From: Bacteroidota bacterium
Lineage (GTDB): Bacteria; Bacteroidota; Bacteroidia; M30B66
Reading direction: 5' to 3'
Length of the DNA stretch: 50,839 nucleotides
Assembly: GCA_027490225.1 (NCBI GenBank)
Contig: JAIXYK010000024.1
Span: 1 to 50,839, forward strand
Part shown: positions 1 through 9,622 of the stretch, in pieces
How positions within the stretch are numbered: the stretch's first letter is position 1
Layout: each line of letters starts with the position of its first letter
Made by a program: the position numbers and the translations under genes
The notes under the pieces: generated by a model
The model's database searches: none
Told to the model about the DNA's origin: nothing
The model's input: only the letters and a program-made list of their open reading frames with translations

Positions 1-2204
1 CTACAGCTGGTTGCGATAGCAGTATTGTTACAGTGTTAATCGTAAATCCATCATTCAACCAAAACATTACTGCAAGTATTTGCCAGGGTGAAACCTACAA
101 TTTGCCAAATGGTCAAGAGGTTACAACTCCAGGAACATACACAAGTAATTTACAAACTGCTGCAGGTTGCGATTCTATAATTACTACAACACTATACATT
201 GGAGCACCATTCGCTTCAACCGAAACTGTAGCAATTTGTCAAGGAGAAAATTATGTTTTACCAAGCGGACAAACGGTAACAACTTCAGGAACATTCACCA
301 GTAACTTGCAAACTACCACTGGTTGCGATAGTATCATAACTACAGTATTAACTGTAAATCCTACTTTCAATACAACAGAGAATGCTACAATCTGCCAAGG
401 TGAGACATATACTTTACCAAACGGACAACCTGCTACAACTTCTGGAACATTCACATCTACATTCCAAACTACAGCTGGTTGCGATAGCAGTATTGTTACA
501 GTGTTAATCGTAAATCCATCATTCAACCAAAACATTACTGCAAGTATTTGCCAGGGTGAAACCTACACTTTACCAAATGGACAAGAGGTTACAACTGCTG
601 GAACATACACCAGTAATTTACAAACTGAAGCAGGCTGCGATTCTGTAATTGTTACAACACTAAACGTTGGAGCACCATTCGCTTCTACCGAAACTGTGGC
701 GATTTGTCAAGGTGAAAATTATGTTTTACCAAGCGGACAAACGGTAACAACTTCAGGAACATTCACCAGTAACTTGCAAACTACTGCTGGTTGCGATAGT
801 ATCATAACTACAGTATTAACTGTAAATCCAACCTTCAACACAACAGTGAATGCTACAATCTGCCAAGGAGAAACATACACCTTACCAAACGGACAACCAG
901 CAACAACTGCAGGAACATTTACGTCTGAATTTCAAACAGAAGCAGGTTGCGATAGCAGTATTGTTACAGTGTTAATTGTAAATCCATCATTCAACCAAAA
1001 CACTACTGCAAATATTTGCCAAGGAGAATCCTACACTTTACCAAATGGACAAGAGGTTACAATTGCTGGAACATACACCAGTAATTTACAAACTGATTCA
1101 GGTTGCGATTCTGTAATTGTTACAACGCTTGAGGTAAATCCTGTATTTAACATCAACAACGCAGTAACTGTTTGTCAAGGAATAACCTACACCCTACCCG
1201 ATGGTTCCACCACAACAACTTCAGGTACTTATACTTTCGAGTTCCAATCTGTAAATGGTTGTGATTCAACAGTTACTTTGGCACTTACATTCCAAGCTGG
1301 TTCTACTACAACTTTCGAAATTGTAGCTTTCTTAACTTACACAATCAATAACGAAACGTTTACCCAGAATGCAATTTACCAGCAAACTTTCTCAGGCGCT
1401 GGTGGTTGCGACAGCATTATTACCTATAACATTACCATTACTTATTTGGCGGGTGATGCTGATGGCAATGGACAAATCAACGGTGACGAAATTGCAGGTG
1501 ATGCCGACTTAGATGGTATAATTAACGGCAATGAAATCGCTGGAGACAATAATGGCGACGGAGAAATTTCTGGAGGCGAAATCGTAGGAGATGTTAATGG
1601 CGATGGCGAAATTGCAGGAAATGAAATCCCAGGTGATGCCAGCGGAAATGGCACCATTGAACCTTCAGAAATACTAAACGACGCCAATGGAGACGGTATT
1701 GTCAATTGCGATGACCTTGACTTGTTAAACAAAATAATTGATACCGAATTCACCATTTCTGGCAATACTATTTCTGTTCCAAATGAATTGGGCTACACTT
1801 ACCAATGGGTAAATTGGGCAACAGATACGGAAATTCCTGGTGCAACAAGCTCAACATTTACACCAACAGCAAACGGTTTCTACCGTGTTTTTGTAACCAA
1901 CACCGCTTTTAATTGTGAAGTCGGTTCAATCATCATACAAGTTACAAGTGTGGGAATTAGCCAAATAGAAGAGTTGCCAATCAGGTTATACCCAAATCCT
2001 ACATCAACTTATTTGTTCATAGATGAATTACCAAACAACACTTTAATTAGCATTTACGATGCAGCAGGCCGATTGCTCAACAACATCAACAACCAATCTA
2101 TGTTGGTGAAACTTGATGTTTCTGCTTATGCAAATGGCGTTTATTTTGTTCGCTTTGCAACTGACGGAAAAATCAGCACAAGTAAATTTGTTGTAAATAG
2201 ATAG
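1..2204 (+). CDS. Repetitive T9SS-secreted adhesin-like protein (5' end outside window)
   Basis: The reading frame is open to the left edge, so the start lies outside the window; the GTG at 33 is internal. The visible part has four zones. Nine modules of about 52 residues (roughly 45-1448) each carry an ICQGE..Y.LP.G motif and a GCDS motif, giving two cysteines per module that could form a disulfide. Six 15-residue acidic repeats of GDxxGDGxIxxxEI type (1452-1721) resemble EF-hand calcium loops. An Ig/PKD-like stretch (about 1740-1940) is followed by a type A T9SS sorting domain (about 1960-2201) with the LYPNPT start and a GVYFVRF segment near the end. By family knowledge such proteins are exported by T9SS and anchored or released at the surface. 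An adhesive role is inference. Confidence 0.9.
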   Translation, partial: TAGCDSSIVTVLIVNPSFNQNITASICQGETYNLPNGQEVTTPGTYTSNLQTAAGCDSIITTTLYIGAPFASTETVAICQGENYVLPSGQTVTTSGTFTSNLQTTTGCDSIITTVLTVNPTFNTTENATICQGETYTLPNGQPATTSGTFTSTFQTTAGCDSSIVTVLIVNPSFNQNITASICQGETYTLPNGQEVTTAGTYTSNLQTEAGCDSVIVTTLNVGAPFASTETVAICQGENYVLPSGQTVTTSGTFTSNLQTTAGCDSIITTVLTVNPTFNTTVNATICQGETYTLPNGQPATTAGTFTSEFQTEAGCDSSIVTVLIVNPSFNQNTTANICQGESYTLPNGQEVTIAGTYTSNLQTDSGCDSVIVTTLEVNPVFNINNAVTVCQGITYTLPDGSTTTTSGTYTFEFQSVNGCDSTVTLALTFQAGSTTTFEIVAFLTYTINNETFTQNAIYQQTFSGAGGCDSIITYNITITYLAGDADGNGQINGDEIAGDADLDGIINGNEIAGDNNGDGEISGGEIVGDVNGDGEIAGNEIPGDASGNGTIEPSEILNDANGDGIVNCDDLDLLNKIIDTEFTISGNTISVPNELGYTYQWVNWATDTEIPGATSSTFTPTANGFYRVFVTNTAFNCEVGSIIIQVTSVGISQIEELPIRLYPNPTSTYLFIDELPNNTLISIYDAAGRLLNNINNQSMLVKLDVSAYANGVYFVRFATDGKISTSKFVVNR
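45..1448 (+). repeat. Tandem array of 156-bp modules with a 468-bp higher-order period
   Basis: Modules recur every 156 bp (52 codons). Three module types (A starts NPSFNQ, B starts APFAST, C starts NPTFNT) repeat in the order A-B-C-A-B-C-A and are followed by two divergent modules. The A-type boundary sequence taaatccatcattcaacc (last base variable) begins at 43, 511 and 979, exactly 468 bp apart. Nucleotide similarity between copies of one type is clearly higher than between types, so the three-module block appears to have been duplicated as a unit. Confidence 0.92.
1452..1721 (+). repeat. Six 45-bp repeats encoding EF-hand-like acidic loops
   Basis: Six consecutive 15-residue units read GDADGNGQINGDEIA, GDADLDGIINGNEIA, GDNNGDGEISGGEIV, GDVNGDGEIAGNEIP, GDASGNGTIEPSEIL and NDANGDGIVNCDDLD. 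Asp/Asn at loop positions 1, 3 and 5, Gly at 6, a hydrophobic residue at 8 and Glu/Asp at 12 match the calcium-binding loop of EF-hand and dockerin-type repeats. Calcium binding is inferred from the pattern. Confidence 0.85.
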
Positions 2205-2226
2205 TAATTCACCACAAATAGATTAG

Positions 2227-2260
2227 AAAAAGCCTCTTGAATTTGCAAGGGGCTTTTTTT
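2227..2260 (+). terminator. Rho-independent terminator after the adhesin gene
   Basis: The arms aaaaagcctcttg (2227-2239) and caaggggcttttt (2246-2258) pair over 13 bp with one T-G wobble, and the T run continues to 2260. It lies 22 bp after the stop codon. Confidence 0.85.
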
Positions 2261-2262
2261 TA

Positions 2263-2357
2263 TTTGGGCGTTACCTTTTCCTGCACACAAATGCCGCACA
2301 CAGGTCGCGCTTTCGCTAGTAGTCCCTACGGGCGCTACTTTGCTCAATCGCTAACGC
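2263..2357 (+). repeat. Structured intergenic repeat, copy 1
   Basis: A GC-richer element in an AT-rich intergenic region. It starts tttgggcgtt and contains ggtcgcgctttcgc, a central hairpin (AGTAG-T-CCC-tac-GGG-CG-CTACT) and the tail tttgctcaatcgctaacgc. It is 58/60 identical to copy 2 over 2298-2357. Other copies are at 13849-13943, 33006-33118 and, inverted, about 34997-35085. Confidence 0.85.
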
Positions 2358-2481
2358 AGGCATTCAGAAGCAAAATGTTACAAAAAACGCAATCAAATAA
2401 TGAATAATCTTAAGCATAACTGCTATCGCATATTCTTAATTCAAATATTATTGCTACACTTGTATATCTAGTAAGTATAAA

Positions 2482-3684
2482 ATGCAAAAACCGAGTTTTC
2501 ATTTCAGAGAATCAGAACGAATAGAGAGTTTAAATTCTTATTTAGTTTTGGATAGCGATTCAGAAGAAGAAATAGACAATCTAACCCAACTTGCATCAGA
2601 TATTTGCGAAACTCCAATTTCTTTGGTTAGTTTGGTTGACAGCGACAGACAATGGTTTAAATCTAAAGTTGGACTAGAAGTAAATGAGACCAGCCGTGAT
2701 TTAGCATTTTGCGCACATGCCATTAATGGAACCGACGACTTTTTTATTGTTGAAGATGCAAGAGAAGATAATCGCTTTTTTGATAACCCTTTGGTTACCG
2801 ATGCACCTTTAGTAATATTTTATGCTGGATTTGTTTTGAAAAGCGACCAAGATCTTCCCTTAGGAACACTCTGCGTTATTGACAACAAACCACGAAAGTT
2901 AAGCGACAAGCAAATCAGAGCGCTTAAATCGCTTTCTACTCAGATAATGAACTTACTGAATTATAAAAAAAGTTTGCACATTCAAGAGGAATTGAGGTTG
3001 CAATTGATGCAAAAAAATCGAGAATTAGAAAGTTTTGCTTCTATTGCTGCCCACGATTTAAAATCTCCGTTAACAAACATGATGAATGCTGCTAATCTAT
3101 TTTCTCAAATATACTCATCACAAATAGACCCTGATGGAAATCTTCTTTTAGGTTCTATTGAAAAGTCGGGGCAGCGACTTAGATCGCTGATTGATGGATT
3201 ATTGCAGTTTTCAAAAATTGAAGATGTAAGCTCGCTAACAAAATCTACTGTAAATTTAAAAGAGACAACAACCGATTTAACAGCGTTAATTGGCAGCAAT
3301 GACAATGTTTCAATTTCATTAAATTCAGAATTAAAAAGTATTGAAACATATCCAATTTTACTCGATCAAATACTTATCAATTTATTTACAAATTCATTAA
3401 AATATAGCAATAAAAAAATCGCAGAAATCGAACTTTTGGTTTCCGAAAGTCAAAACCATTATTTATTTACCGTAAAAGACAATGGCCCAGGAATCGATAA
3501 AAAATATCAAGATAAAATCTTTAATTTATTTCAGACTGCTTCCCTTAAAGATCAATTTGGAAATAAAGGAAATGGCATTGGACTAGCTACAGTTAAGAAA
3601 ACTATTGAAAAACTCGGAGGTAAAATCTATGTGGAATCAGAAGAAGGCCAAGGCGCTGAATTTCATTTTTCAATTACTAAATAA
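2482..3684 (+). CDS. GAF-domain sensor histidine kinase
   Basis: A 400-residue protein without signal peptide or membrane segments, so probably cytoplasmic. An N-terminal GAF domain (about residues 20-165, with the SLVDSDRQWFKS motif typical of bacterial GAF kinases) precedes a HisKA dimerisation segment whose phospho-acceptor His lies in ASIAAHDLKSPL. The HATPase region has an N box (LINLFTNSLKYS), G1 (DNGPGID) and G2 (GNGIGLA). It should autophosphorylate in response to a small ligand or redox signal. No response regulator gene is adjacent, so the partner is unknown. The block of stress genes begins 420 bp downstream, but a regulatory link is only a possibility. TACACTTG at 2453-2460 is a weak candidate -7 element. 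Confidence 0.9.
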   Translation: MQKPSFHFRESERIESLNSYLVLDSDSEEEIDNLTQLASDICETPISLVSLVDSDRQWFKSKVGLEVNETSRDLAFCAHAINGTDDFFIVEDAREDNRFFDNPLVTDAPLVIFYAGFVLKSDQDLPLGTLCVIDNKPRKLSDKQIRALKSLSTQIMNLLNYKKSLHIQEELRLQLMQKNRELESFASIAAHDLKSPLTNMMNAANLFSQIYSSQIDPDGNLLLGSIEKSGQRLRSLIDGLLQFSKIEDVSSLTKSTVNLKETTTDLTALIGSNDNVSISLNSELKSIETYPILLDQILINLFTNSLKYSNKKIAEIELLVSESQNHYLFTVKDNGPGIDKKYQDKIFNLFQTASLKDQFGNKGNGIGLATVKKTIEKLGGKIYVESEEGQGAEFHFSITK

Positions 3685-4107
3685 AAGAAGCATTAATTCA
3701 GAAATAGAAATATTTAAATGAATTTTTATTAAAATATAATTGATATTAAATCACTAAAAATTAAAGTCTCGTATCTTATAATAGCAACGCTAAACATTCT
3801 GCTGCTTGCCACAATCCATTTATAAAAAATCTTTGCTGTAGCTGCATCATTTTTTTATAAATGTTTAAATACAAATGTGGGAATCTTACAATTTCTAGTA
3901 TTTTTTATATAAGTGCTTAGATTTTCATTGGAGTAATTTTGTGAGATAAATGAACCAAACCCACATTCACTTACTGATAACTCACCTCCCAATCTTCGGG
4001 TCAATATTAGGTGGACTAGTTCTTTTACAATGGAGATGATGACTAAAGTCTTTTCTTTCCATAAGATGGCTCATATAATACTCGTTCCATAAAAGCTATC
4101 TTTGAAA
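3685..4107. other. 423-bp AT-rich intergenic region, no gene seen
   Basis: No supported coding sequence or convincing terminator was found. TAATTTTG (3934-3941) and TATCTTTG (4097-4104) fit the Bacteroidota -7 consensus TAnnTTTG, but neither has a good TTTG about 20 bp upstream. The second lies only 3 bp before the ATG of the ATPase gene, so it would give a leaderless message at best. Confidence 0.4.
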
Positions 4108-6615
4108 ATGCCTAAAAACAATTTTAACATAAAAGGCCTAAACAACAGCCAGGTTGCACTCGCAAGGAAAAATTTTGGGCTAAACACATTAAACTATAAA
4201 AAGGAAAACACCTTTCTTGATACATTAACAAGAGTTGCAAAAGACCCAATGATAATTCTGTTGTTGGTGGCATCGTCTATTTACTTTATAAGCGGTAAAA
4301 TTGGAGATGGAATTTTTCTTGCTGCGGCAATCATCTTCCAAACTTCTATTTCACTATTTCAATTTTCAAGAAGCAAAAATGCACTCGAAAAGCTGAAAGA
4401 TTTATCACAACCAAAATGCAAGGTGATACGCAATGGAAATGTAGTCGAAATTAATAGCGATGATTTAGTTGTTGGCGATAGCCTAATGGTTGAAGAAGGC
4501 TCTGCTATTACAGCCGACGGAAGCATTGTTCATTCCAACGATTTTTCTGTAAACGAATCCATACTCACTGGAGAATCGCTTTCAGTTTTTAAAGACGCAA
4601 CCAAAGAAGATAAATTTATCTATAGCGGTACAACCGTTGCTAGCGGTTTAGCCGTAGCTACAATTACAGCTATTGGCAACGAAACTAAATTAGGTAAAAT
4701 TGGAAGTAGCTTAGAGAGTATTAAGGAAGAAAAAACACCCCTTGAAATTCAAATTGCAAATTTTGTAAAGAAAATGGCTTTTGCAGGGGCTGGAGTTTTT
4801 ATAATTGTTTGGATAATTAATTATTGGCATTCTCAAAATCTTTTAAACAGTTTGCTGCAATCGCTCACATTGGCCATGAGCATTTTACCCGAAGAAATTC
4901 CTGTTGCGTTTACCACATTTATGGCCTTGGGCGCCTGGCGTTTAATGAAAATGGGTATTGTGGTGAAACAAATGAAAACCGTTGAGACACTTGGCAGCGC
5001 TACTGTCATTTGCACTGATAAAACAGGCACAATTACAGAGAACAAGATGAGTCTGGCCAAAATGTTTGTATTGAAAAGCAATAAAGTATTTGACCCAAAA
5101 GAGGAATTAAACGAAGATGAAAAAGAACTGCTAAAATTGGCAATGTTTGCAAGCGAACCTATTCCTTTTGACCCAATGGAAGTAGCATTGCATCAAACTT
5201 ACATTGACCAGCATCAAAAAGATGAAAGACCAAATTATAAACTAGTACATGAATATCCATTAGCTGGCAAACCGCCAATGATGACGCATGTATTTGAAGA
5301 TACTAAAGGCAATAAAATTATCGCTGCAAAAGGAGCTCCTGAGGCATTAATGAATGTTTCAAAACTAACAGATTCCGAAAAGCAACAAATAAATGCAGCC
5401 ATTAACTCGCTTGCAATAGAAGGATTCAGAGTTTTAGGTATTGGCGTTTCAGATTTTACTGGCGAAGATTATCCCTCAACTCAACAAGAATTATCCTTTC
5501 AATTCAAAGGTATTGTTGCCTTTTATGACCCTCCAAAAAAGAACATTCAAAAAGTATTAGCAGATTTTTATACTGCTGGAATTTCAGTAAAAATTATTAC
5601 CGGTGATAATGCAGAAACAACCACAGCAATTGCAAAACAAATTGGATTCAAAGGGTTCGAAAAAAATATTACTGGCGATGAGTTAATGAAATTGAAAGAT
5701 AATGAATTAGAAAAATGTGTAATGGAGACTTCCATATTTACACGCATGTTTCCGGAAGCGAAATTAAAAATAATTAACGCCCTCAAATCTAACAATCAAA
5801 TAGTTGCAATGACTGGTGATGGCGTGAATGATGGACCAGCATTAAAAGCAGCTCATATTGGAATTGCAATGGGTAAAAAAGGAACAGAAATAGCCAAACA
5901 AGCCGCTTCATTAATTTTGCTGGAAGATGATTTATCTAAAATGGTAGATGCTGTTGCCATGGGGAGAAAGATTTATACGAATTTAAAAAAGGCCATTCAA
6001 TACATCATTTCCATTCATATTCCGATTATTCTAACAGTGTTTATTCCCTTGGCATTGGGCTGGATTTATCCCAATATTTTTTCACCTATCCATATCATTT
6101 TTTTAGAAATAATAATGGGACCAACTTGTTCTATTATCTATGAAAATGAACCGATAGAAAAGAATACCATGTCGCAAAAACCAAAAGCTTTAACTGCTAC
6201 GTTTTTTAACTGGAAAGAATTATCCATCAGCATCATTCAAGGCTTGGTTATTACTGCAGGAACATTATTCATTTATCAATATGCTGTTATGAATAGTTAT
6301 AGCGAAGAACTCACCAGAACCATGACTTTTATAGTTCTGGTTGGTGCAAACGTTTTTCTAACATTAATTAATCGGTCATTTTACTATTCTATACTTACTA
6401 CATTAAAATACAAAAACAGCTTGGTTTTAATCATCATTTCTATCACTATAACCCTTGTTGGACTTATCCTTTATGTTAAACCTTTAACTACTTTCTTCAA
6501 ATTCGAAACATTGAATCTGTTGCAACTTTCCACCTGTATTGCAATAAGTTTTGTTTCGGTTATTTGGTTTGAAATTGTAAAATGGGTGAAGAGAAATAAA
6601 AAAGTTAAAAACTAA
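4108..6615 (+). CDS. P-type (P2-like) cation-transporting ATPase, probably Ca2+
   Basis: An 835-residue protein read from ATG 4108; a TTG two codons earlier is less likely. It begins with a cation-ATPase N-terminal domain (GLNNSQVALARKNFG). The actuator motif TGES is at residues 154-157, PEEIP in the fourth membrane helix at 261-265, the phosphorylated Asp in DKTGT at 304-308, and the hinge motif GDGVND at 570-575. The C-terminal third holds hydrophobic helices and ends in a Lys-rich tail. By family knowledge it pumps cations out of the cytoplasm with ATP. PEEIP and the overall layout favour the Ca2+ branch, but specificity cannot be read with certainty. It opens the stress and redox block. 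Confidence 0.88.
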   Translation: MPKNNFNIKGLNNSQVALARKNFGLNTLNYKKENTFLDTLTRVAKDPMIILLLVASSIYFISGKIGDGIFLAAAIIFQTSISLFQFSRSKNALEKLKDLSQPKCKVIRNGNVVEINSDDLVVGDSLMVEEGSAITADGSIVHSNDFSVNESILTGESLSVFKDATKEDKFIYSGTTVASGLAVATITAIGNETKLGKIGSSLESIKEEKTPLEIQIANFVKKMAFAGAGVFIIVWIINYWHSQNLLNSLLQSLTLAMSILPEEIPVAFTTFMALGAWRLMKMGIVVKQMKTVETLGSATVICTDKTGTITENKMSLAKMFVLKSNKVFDPKEELNEDEKELLKLAMFASEPIPFDPMEVALHQTYIDQHQKDERPNYKLVHEYPLAGKPPMMTHVFEDTKGNKIIAAKGAPEALMNVSKLTDSEKQQINAAINSLAIEGFRVLGIGVSDFTGEDYPSTQQELSFQFKGIVAFYDPPKKNIQKVLADFYTAGISVKIITGDNAETTTAIAKQIGFKGFEKNITGDELMKLKDNELEKCVMETSIFTRMFPEAKLKIINALKSNNQIVAMTGDGVNDGPALKAAHIGIAMGKKGTEIAKQAASLILLEDDLSKMVDAVAMGRKIYTNLKKAIQYIISIHIPIILTVFIPLALGWIYPNIFSPIHIIFLEIIMGPTCSIIYENEPIEKNTMSQKPKALTATFFNWKELSISIIQGLVITAGTLFIYQYAVMNSYSEELTRTMTFIVLVGANVFLTLINRSFYYSILTTLKYKNSLVLIIISITITLVGLILYVKPLTTFFKFETLNLLQLSTCIAISFVSVIWFEIVKWVKRNKKVKN

Positions 6616-6841
6616 CCATCGTTTAATACTAATAGCTTTTCGGCTAATAAGATATTTTGATTTTGATTAGCAAATTTAATCAATACTATAAAAATCTAAA
6701 CAGATAAATCACTCCATAAACCAGATGTCGAAATCTGTGAATCATGCAATTCAATCAAAGCATTGTACAAGTCTTAAATCAGAATTCGAAAGCAACTTTG
6801 TGCAGTTGAGAAAATTCATTCCCAACTTAGAAAAAAACACA

Positions 6842-7510
6842 ATGAAAACGAATCAAGAATTACAGACAGACGTTCAAAATGCCATTAAATGGGAGCCATT
6901 ATTAAATGCAGCTGAAATTGGCGTAACTGCAAAAGACGGGGTTGTTTCTTTAACAGGTGTAGTAGACAGTTATGCTAAAAAATTGGAAGCTGAAAATGCA
7001 ACCAAAAAAGTAATTGGTGTGAAAGCCCTTGTAGAAAAAATTGAGGTAAAATTCCCAAGTTCTTGGTCTAAAACAGACGTAGAAATTGCCAACGAGGTTT
7101 TAGTAGCTTTGAAAGCTAATTGGTCTGTTCCTAATGATAAAGTAACAGTTAAAGTGGAAGATGGCTGGGTTACTTTAGATGGAGAATTGTATTGGAATTA
7201 TCAAAAAAATGCTGCCAAAAATGCTATAAATTATCTAGGTGGAGTTAAAGGCGTTTCAAATAACATCAAGATTAAATCAGAATCTCATGATGCCATCGAA
7301 CAAAAAGATGTGGAAGATGCAATTGCCAGAAGCTGGTCAATTGATGATTTTGATATTAATGTTGCTGTTTCAGGAACCACAGTTACCTTAACTGGAACGG
7401 TTAATTCTTGGTACCAAAAAGATGAAGCAGGCCGCATTGCTTGGAATACTCCTGGAATATGGCACGTAAAAAATGAATTGGCTGTTGATTATGAATATGC
7501 CTTTAGTTAA
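6842..7510 (+). CDS. BON-domain (OsmY-like) stress protein, three BON repeats
   Basis: Three BON domains of about 70 residues follow each other, each with a G(V/T)V(S/T)L.G core: DGVVSLTGVV, DGWVTLDGEL and GTTVTLTGTV. The 222-residue product starts at ATG 6842 (MKTNQELQTDVQNAIKWEP), which begins right at the first domain. An in-frame ATG at 6725 would add 39 unrelated residues and is rejected. No signal peptide is seen at the chosen start, so unlike E. coli OsmY it is predicted cytoplasmic. Related Bacteroidota proteins occur in general-stress gene sets. The molecular role is unknown; BON domains are thought to bind phospholipids or interact with membranes. Confidence 0.85.
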   Translation: MKTNQELQTDVQNAIKWEPLLNAAEIGVTAKDGVVSLTGVVDSYAKKLEAENATKKVIGVKALVEKIEVKFPSSWSKTDVEIANEVLVALKANWSVPNDKVTVKVEDGWVTLDGELYWNYQKNAAKNAINYLGGVKGVSNNIKIKSESHDAIEQKDVEDAIARSWSIDDFDINVAVSGTTVTLTGTVNSWYQKDEAGRIAWNTPGIWHVKNELAVDYEYAFS

Positions 7511-7523
7511 TCATCTATTTAAA

Positions 7524-7566
7524 ATACAGTGGAGAAATTTCTTTTCCACTGTATTATATTTTTTCA
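7524..7566 (+). terminator. Rho-independent terminator after the BON gene
   Basis: aatacagtgga (7524-7534) pairs perfectly over 11 bp with tccactgtatt (7546-7556), followed by a T-rich tract. It isolates the BON gene from the aldehyde dehydrogenase gene and argues against a GTG start at 7529 inside the hairpin. Confidence 0.85.
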
Positions 7567-7582
7567 ATTTAACTTACAAACT

Positions 7583-8965
7583 ATGAACTTTCAAACCACC
7601 AACCCAACTAATAATAAACTTGTAAAATCATTTAACGAAATGTCAAATGAAACGGTAGAAAATGCAGTTACAAGCGCCGCAAATGCTTTTGAAGAATGGA
7701 AAAAAACAGATTACAAAGAAAGAGCGCAACTGCTTTATACAGTAGCTGGTTTGCTAAGGGCAAAAAAGAGAACCCTGGCTCAAATGATAACTTTAGAAAT
7801 GGGCAAACTATTTAACCATGCCGAAGGTGAAATTAAATTAAGCGCCGAAATTTTTGACTATTACGCCAAAAATGCTGAAAACTTCTTGGCCGATAAAATA
7901 TTAAATCCTGTGCACGGAAAAGCATTGATAAGACATAGTCCAGTTGGCTTGTTGCTGGGCATTCAACCCTGGAACTTTCCGTTTTATCAGGTAGCACGTT
8001 TTGCAGCTCCAAATATCATGATTGGCAATACAGTTTTAATTAAACATGCTGCAAATGTTCCTCAATGTGCCATTGCCATTGAGGAAATTTTTACTGAGGC
8101 AGGAGCACCTAAAGGGCTTTACACTAATTTATTGATTTCACACCAGCAAATAAATCCTTTGATTGCTGATAAAAGAATCAGAGGTGTATCGCTTACAGGA
8201 AGTGAATCTGCAGGCGCAAGCGTTGCTACAGAAGCTGGTAAACACATCAAAAGGTCGGTATTAGAATTGGGCGGCAGCGATGCATTTATCATTTTAGAAG
8301 ATGCAGATATTGATAAAGCCGTAGAATGGGCAGTTGTTGGAAGAATCAATAACAATGGTCAATGTTGTGTGGCTTCTAAACGTTTTATAGCTTTAGAAAG
8401 CATTGCGGATGAATTTCTCCAAAAATTTAAAACTAAAATGTCTGATTTAGTGGTAGGCGATCCAATGGAAGTAAATACGCAATTGGGTCCTCTTTGCACT
8501 GAAGCTGCTGCTGTTAAAATTGTCGACCAGGTAAAAAGAGCGGTAAATGGTGGTGCTAAAATTTTATTAGGTGGTAAAAGAGTAAATAGAGAAGGCGCTT
8601 TTATGGAAGCTACGATTCTAACTGATATAAAACCAGAAAATCCAGTTTTTTACGAAGAGTTTTTCGGCCCTGTTGCACTTTTCTTTAAAGTTAAAAACGA
8701 AGCCGAAGCCATTGCATTGGCCAATGATTCTCCATTTGGTTTAGGAGGCTCTGTATTTACCCAAGACATTGAAAGAGGCAAACGCGTAGCCAACCAAATT
8801 GATACAGGAATGGTATTCATTAATCACCCTACTTGGACACAAGCTGACCTTCCCTTTGGAGGCACAAAAGGTTCTGGTTATGGACGAGAAATGGCCGAAC
8901 TTGGTTTAGAGGAATTTGTAAACAAAAAGCTTATCCGCATCAGCGAATTAAGCGACCCATTCTAA
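7583..8965 (+). CDS. NAD(P)-dependent aldehyde dehydrogenase, succinate-semialdehyde dehydrogenase-like
   Basis: A 460-residue protein from ATG 7583. The cofactor-binding [11 protein letters not shown] segment, the general-base Glu in ELGGSD (residue 228) and the catalytic Cys in NNGQCC (second Cys, residue 262) are all present, as is the C-terminal [13 protein letters not shown] motif. The family oxidises aldehydes to acids using NAD(P)+. The sequence style matches succinate-semialdehyde dehydrogenases of the GabD/Sad type, but the substrate is uncertain. No GABA transaminase gene is nearby. The neighbours are redox and stress genes, which suggests general aldehyde detoxification. The SOUL gene follows after 10 bp. 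Confidence 0.88.
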   Translation: MNFQTTNPTNNKLVKSFNEMSNETVENAVTSAANAFEEWKKTDYKERAQLLYTVAGLLRAKKRTLAQMITLEMGKLFNHAEGEIKLSAEIFDYYAKNAENFLADKILNPVHGKALIRHSPVGLLLGIQPWNFPFYQVARFAAPNIMIGNTVLIKHAANVPQCAIAIEEIFTEAGAPKGLYTNLLISHQQINPLIADKRIRGVSLTGSESAGASVATEAGKHIKRSVLELGGSDAFIILEDADIDKAVEWAVVGRINNNGQCCVASKRFIALESIADEFLQKFKTKMSDLVVGDPMEVNTQLGPLCTEAAAVKIVDQVKRAVNGGAKILLGGKRVNREGAFMEATILTDIKPENPVFYEEFFGPVALFFKVKNEAEAIALANDSPFGLGGSVFTQDIERGKRVANQIDTGMVFINHPTWTQADLPFGGTKGSGYGREMAELGLEEFVNKKLIRISELSDPF

Positions 8966-8975
8966 AGATGAAAAA

Positions 8976-9575
8976 ATGAAAATAGCAATCATTATAGCAA
9001 TCATAGTAATAGTAATATTGATTGTATTTCAAACATACACCACTATGGCTTCAGAAAAATCAGAAACGCAACCATATAAAGTTGTTCGAATTGAAAAGGA
9101 ATTTGAAATCCGTTTTTATCCATCTACAACCATGGCAACCATTGCATCTTCCGCAAAAACATACAAAGAATTAGGAAGTTCCGGTTTTAACAAATTAGCG
9201 GGTTATATTTTTGGAGGGAATAAAGAGAAAAAACAAATTGCAATGACTTCTCCTGTGCACATGAATATCAATGATTCTATGTCTACAATGAGTTTTGTTA
9301 TGCCATCCAATTACGATAAAAATAATTTGCCTTTACCCAATAATTCAGAGGTGAAAATTGAAACTACAAGAGATGAATACGTTGCCGCCATTCGGTTTGG
9401 AGGTTTTGCATCAGATAAAGACATCAAAGAAAACAAAGAGAAACTAGAAAATGCCTTAAAAGCAAAATCTATTTCTTACTATGGACATTTTCGATATTTA
9501 GGATACAATCCACCTTACCAATTATTCGGAAGAAGAAATGAGGTAATTGTGGCAATTAATAGGACATTAAAATAA
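8976..9575 (+). CDS. SOUL family heme-binding protein
   Basis: A 199-residue protein with an N-terminal hydrophobic segment (residues 1-22) that acts as signal anchor or signal peptide, followed by a full SOUL domain: VVRIEKEFEIRFYP at its start, SSGFNKLAGYIFGGN, IAMTSPV and a C-terminal YLGYNPPYQLFGRRNEV. SOUL proteins bind heme or other hydrophobic tetrapyrroles; the bacterial role is not well defined. It starts 10 bp after the aldehyde dehydrogenase stop and is probably co-transcribed. Confidence 0.85.
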   Translation: MKIAIIIAIIVIVILIVFQTYTTMASEKSETQPYKVVRIEKEFEIRFYPSTTMATIASSAKTYKELGSSGFNKLAGYIFGGNKEKKQIAMTSPVHMNINDSMSTMSFVMPSNYDKNNLPLPNNSEVKIETTRDEYVAAIRFGGFASDKDIKENKEKLENALKAKSISYYGHFRYLGYNPPYQLFGRRNEVIVAINRTLK

Positions 9576-9622
9576 TTAGAAAAATTTAAATAAAAATAAT
9601 CACTCATTAAAACAATTTAAAC

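Noticed and set aside
33-35. GTG as the start of the left-edge gene
   Set aside because: The frame is open upstream and the GTG lies within a repeat module; the gene is cut by the window edge.
23-1448. Adhesin repeats as a CRISPR array
   Set aside because: The repeats are coding, contiguous, in frame and without spacers.
1442-1765. Minus-strand open frame opposite the acidic repeats
   Set aside because: It mirrors the 45-bp repeats of the real plus-strand gene; the Ser/Pro-rich product is a by-product of the repeat composition.
2263-2357. Intergenic repeat as part of a transposase gene or IS end
   Set aside because: No transposase frame is near any of the four copies, and no target-site duplication was visible by eye.
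4097-4104. TATCTTTG as the promoter of the P-type ATPase gene
   Set aside because: It lies 3 bp before the ATG and lacks a -33 element, so transcription from it would start within the coding sequence.
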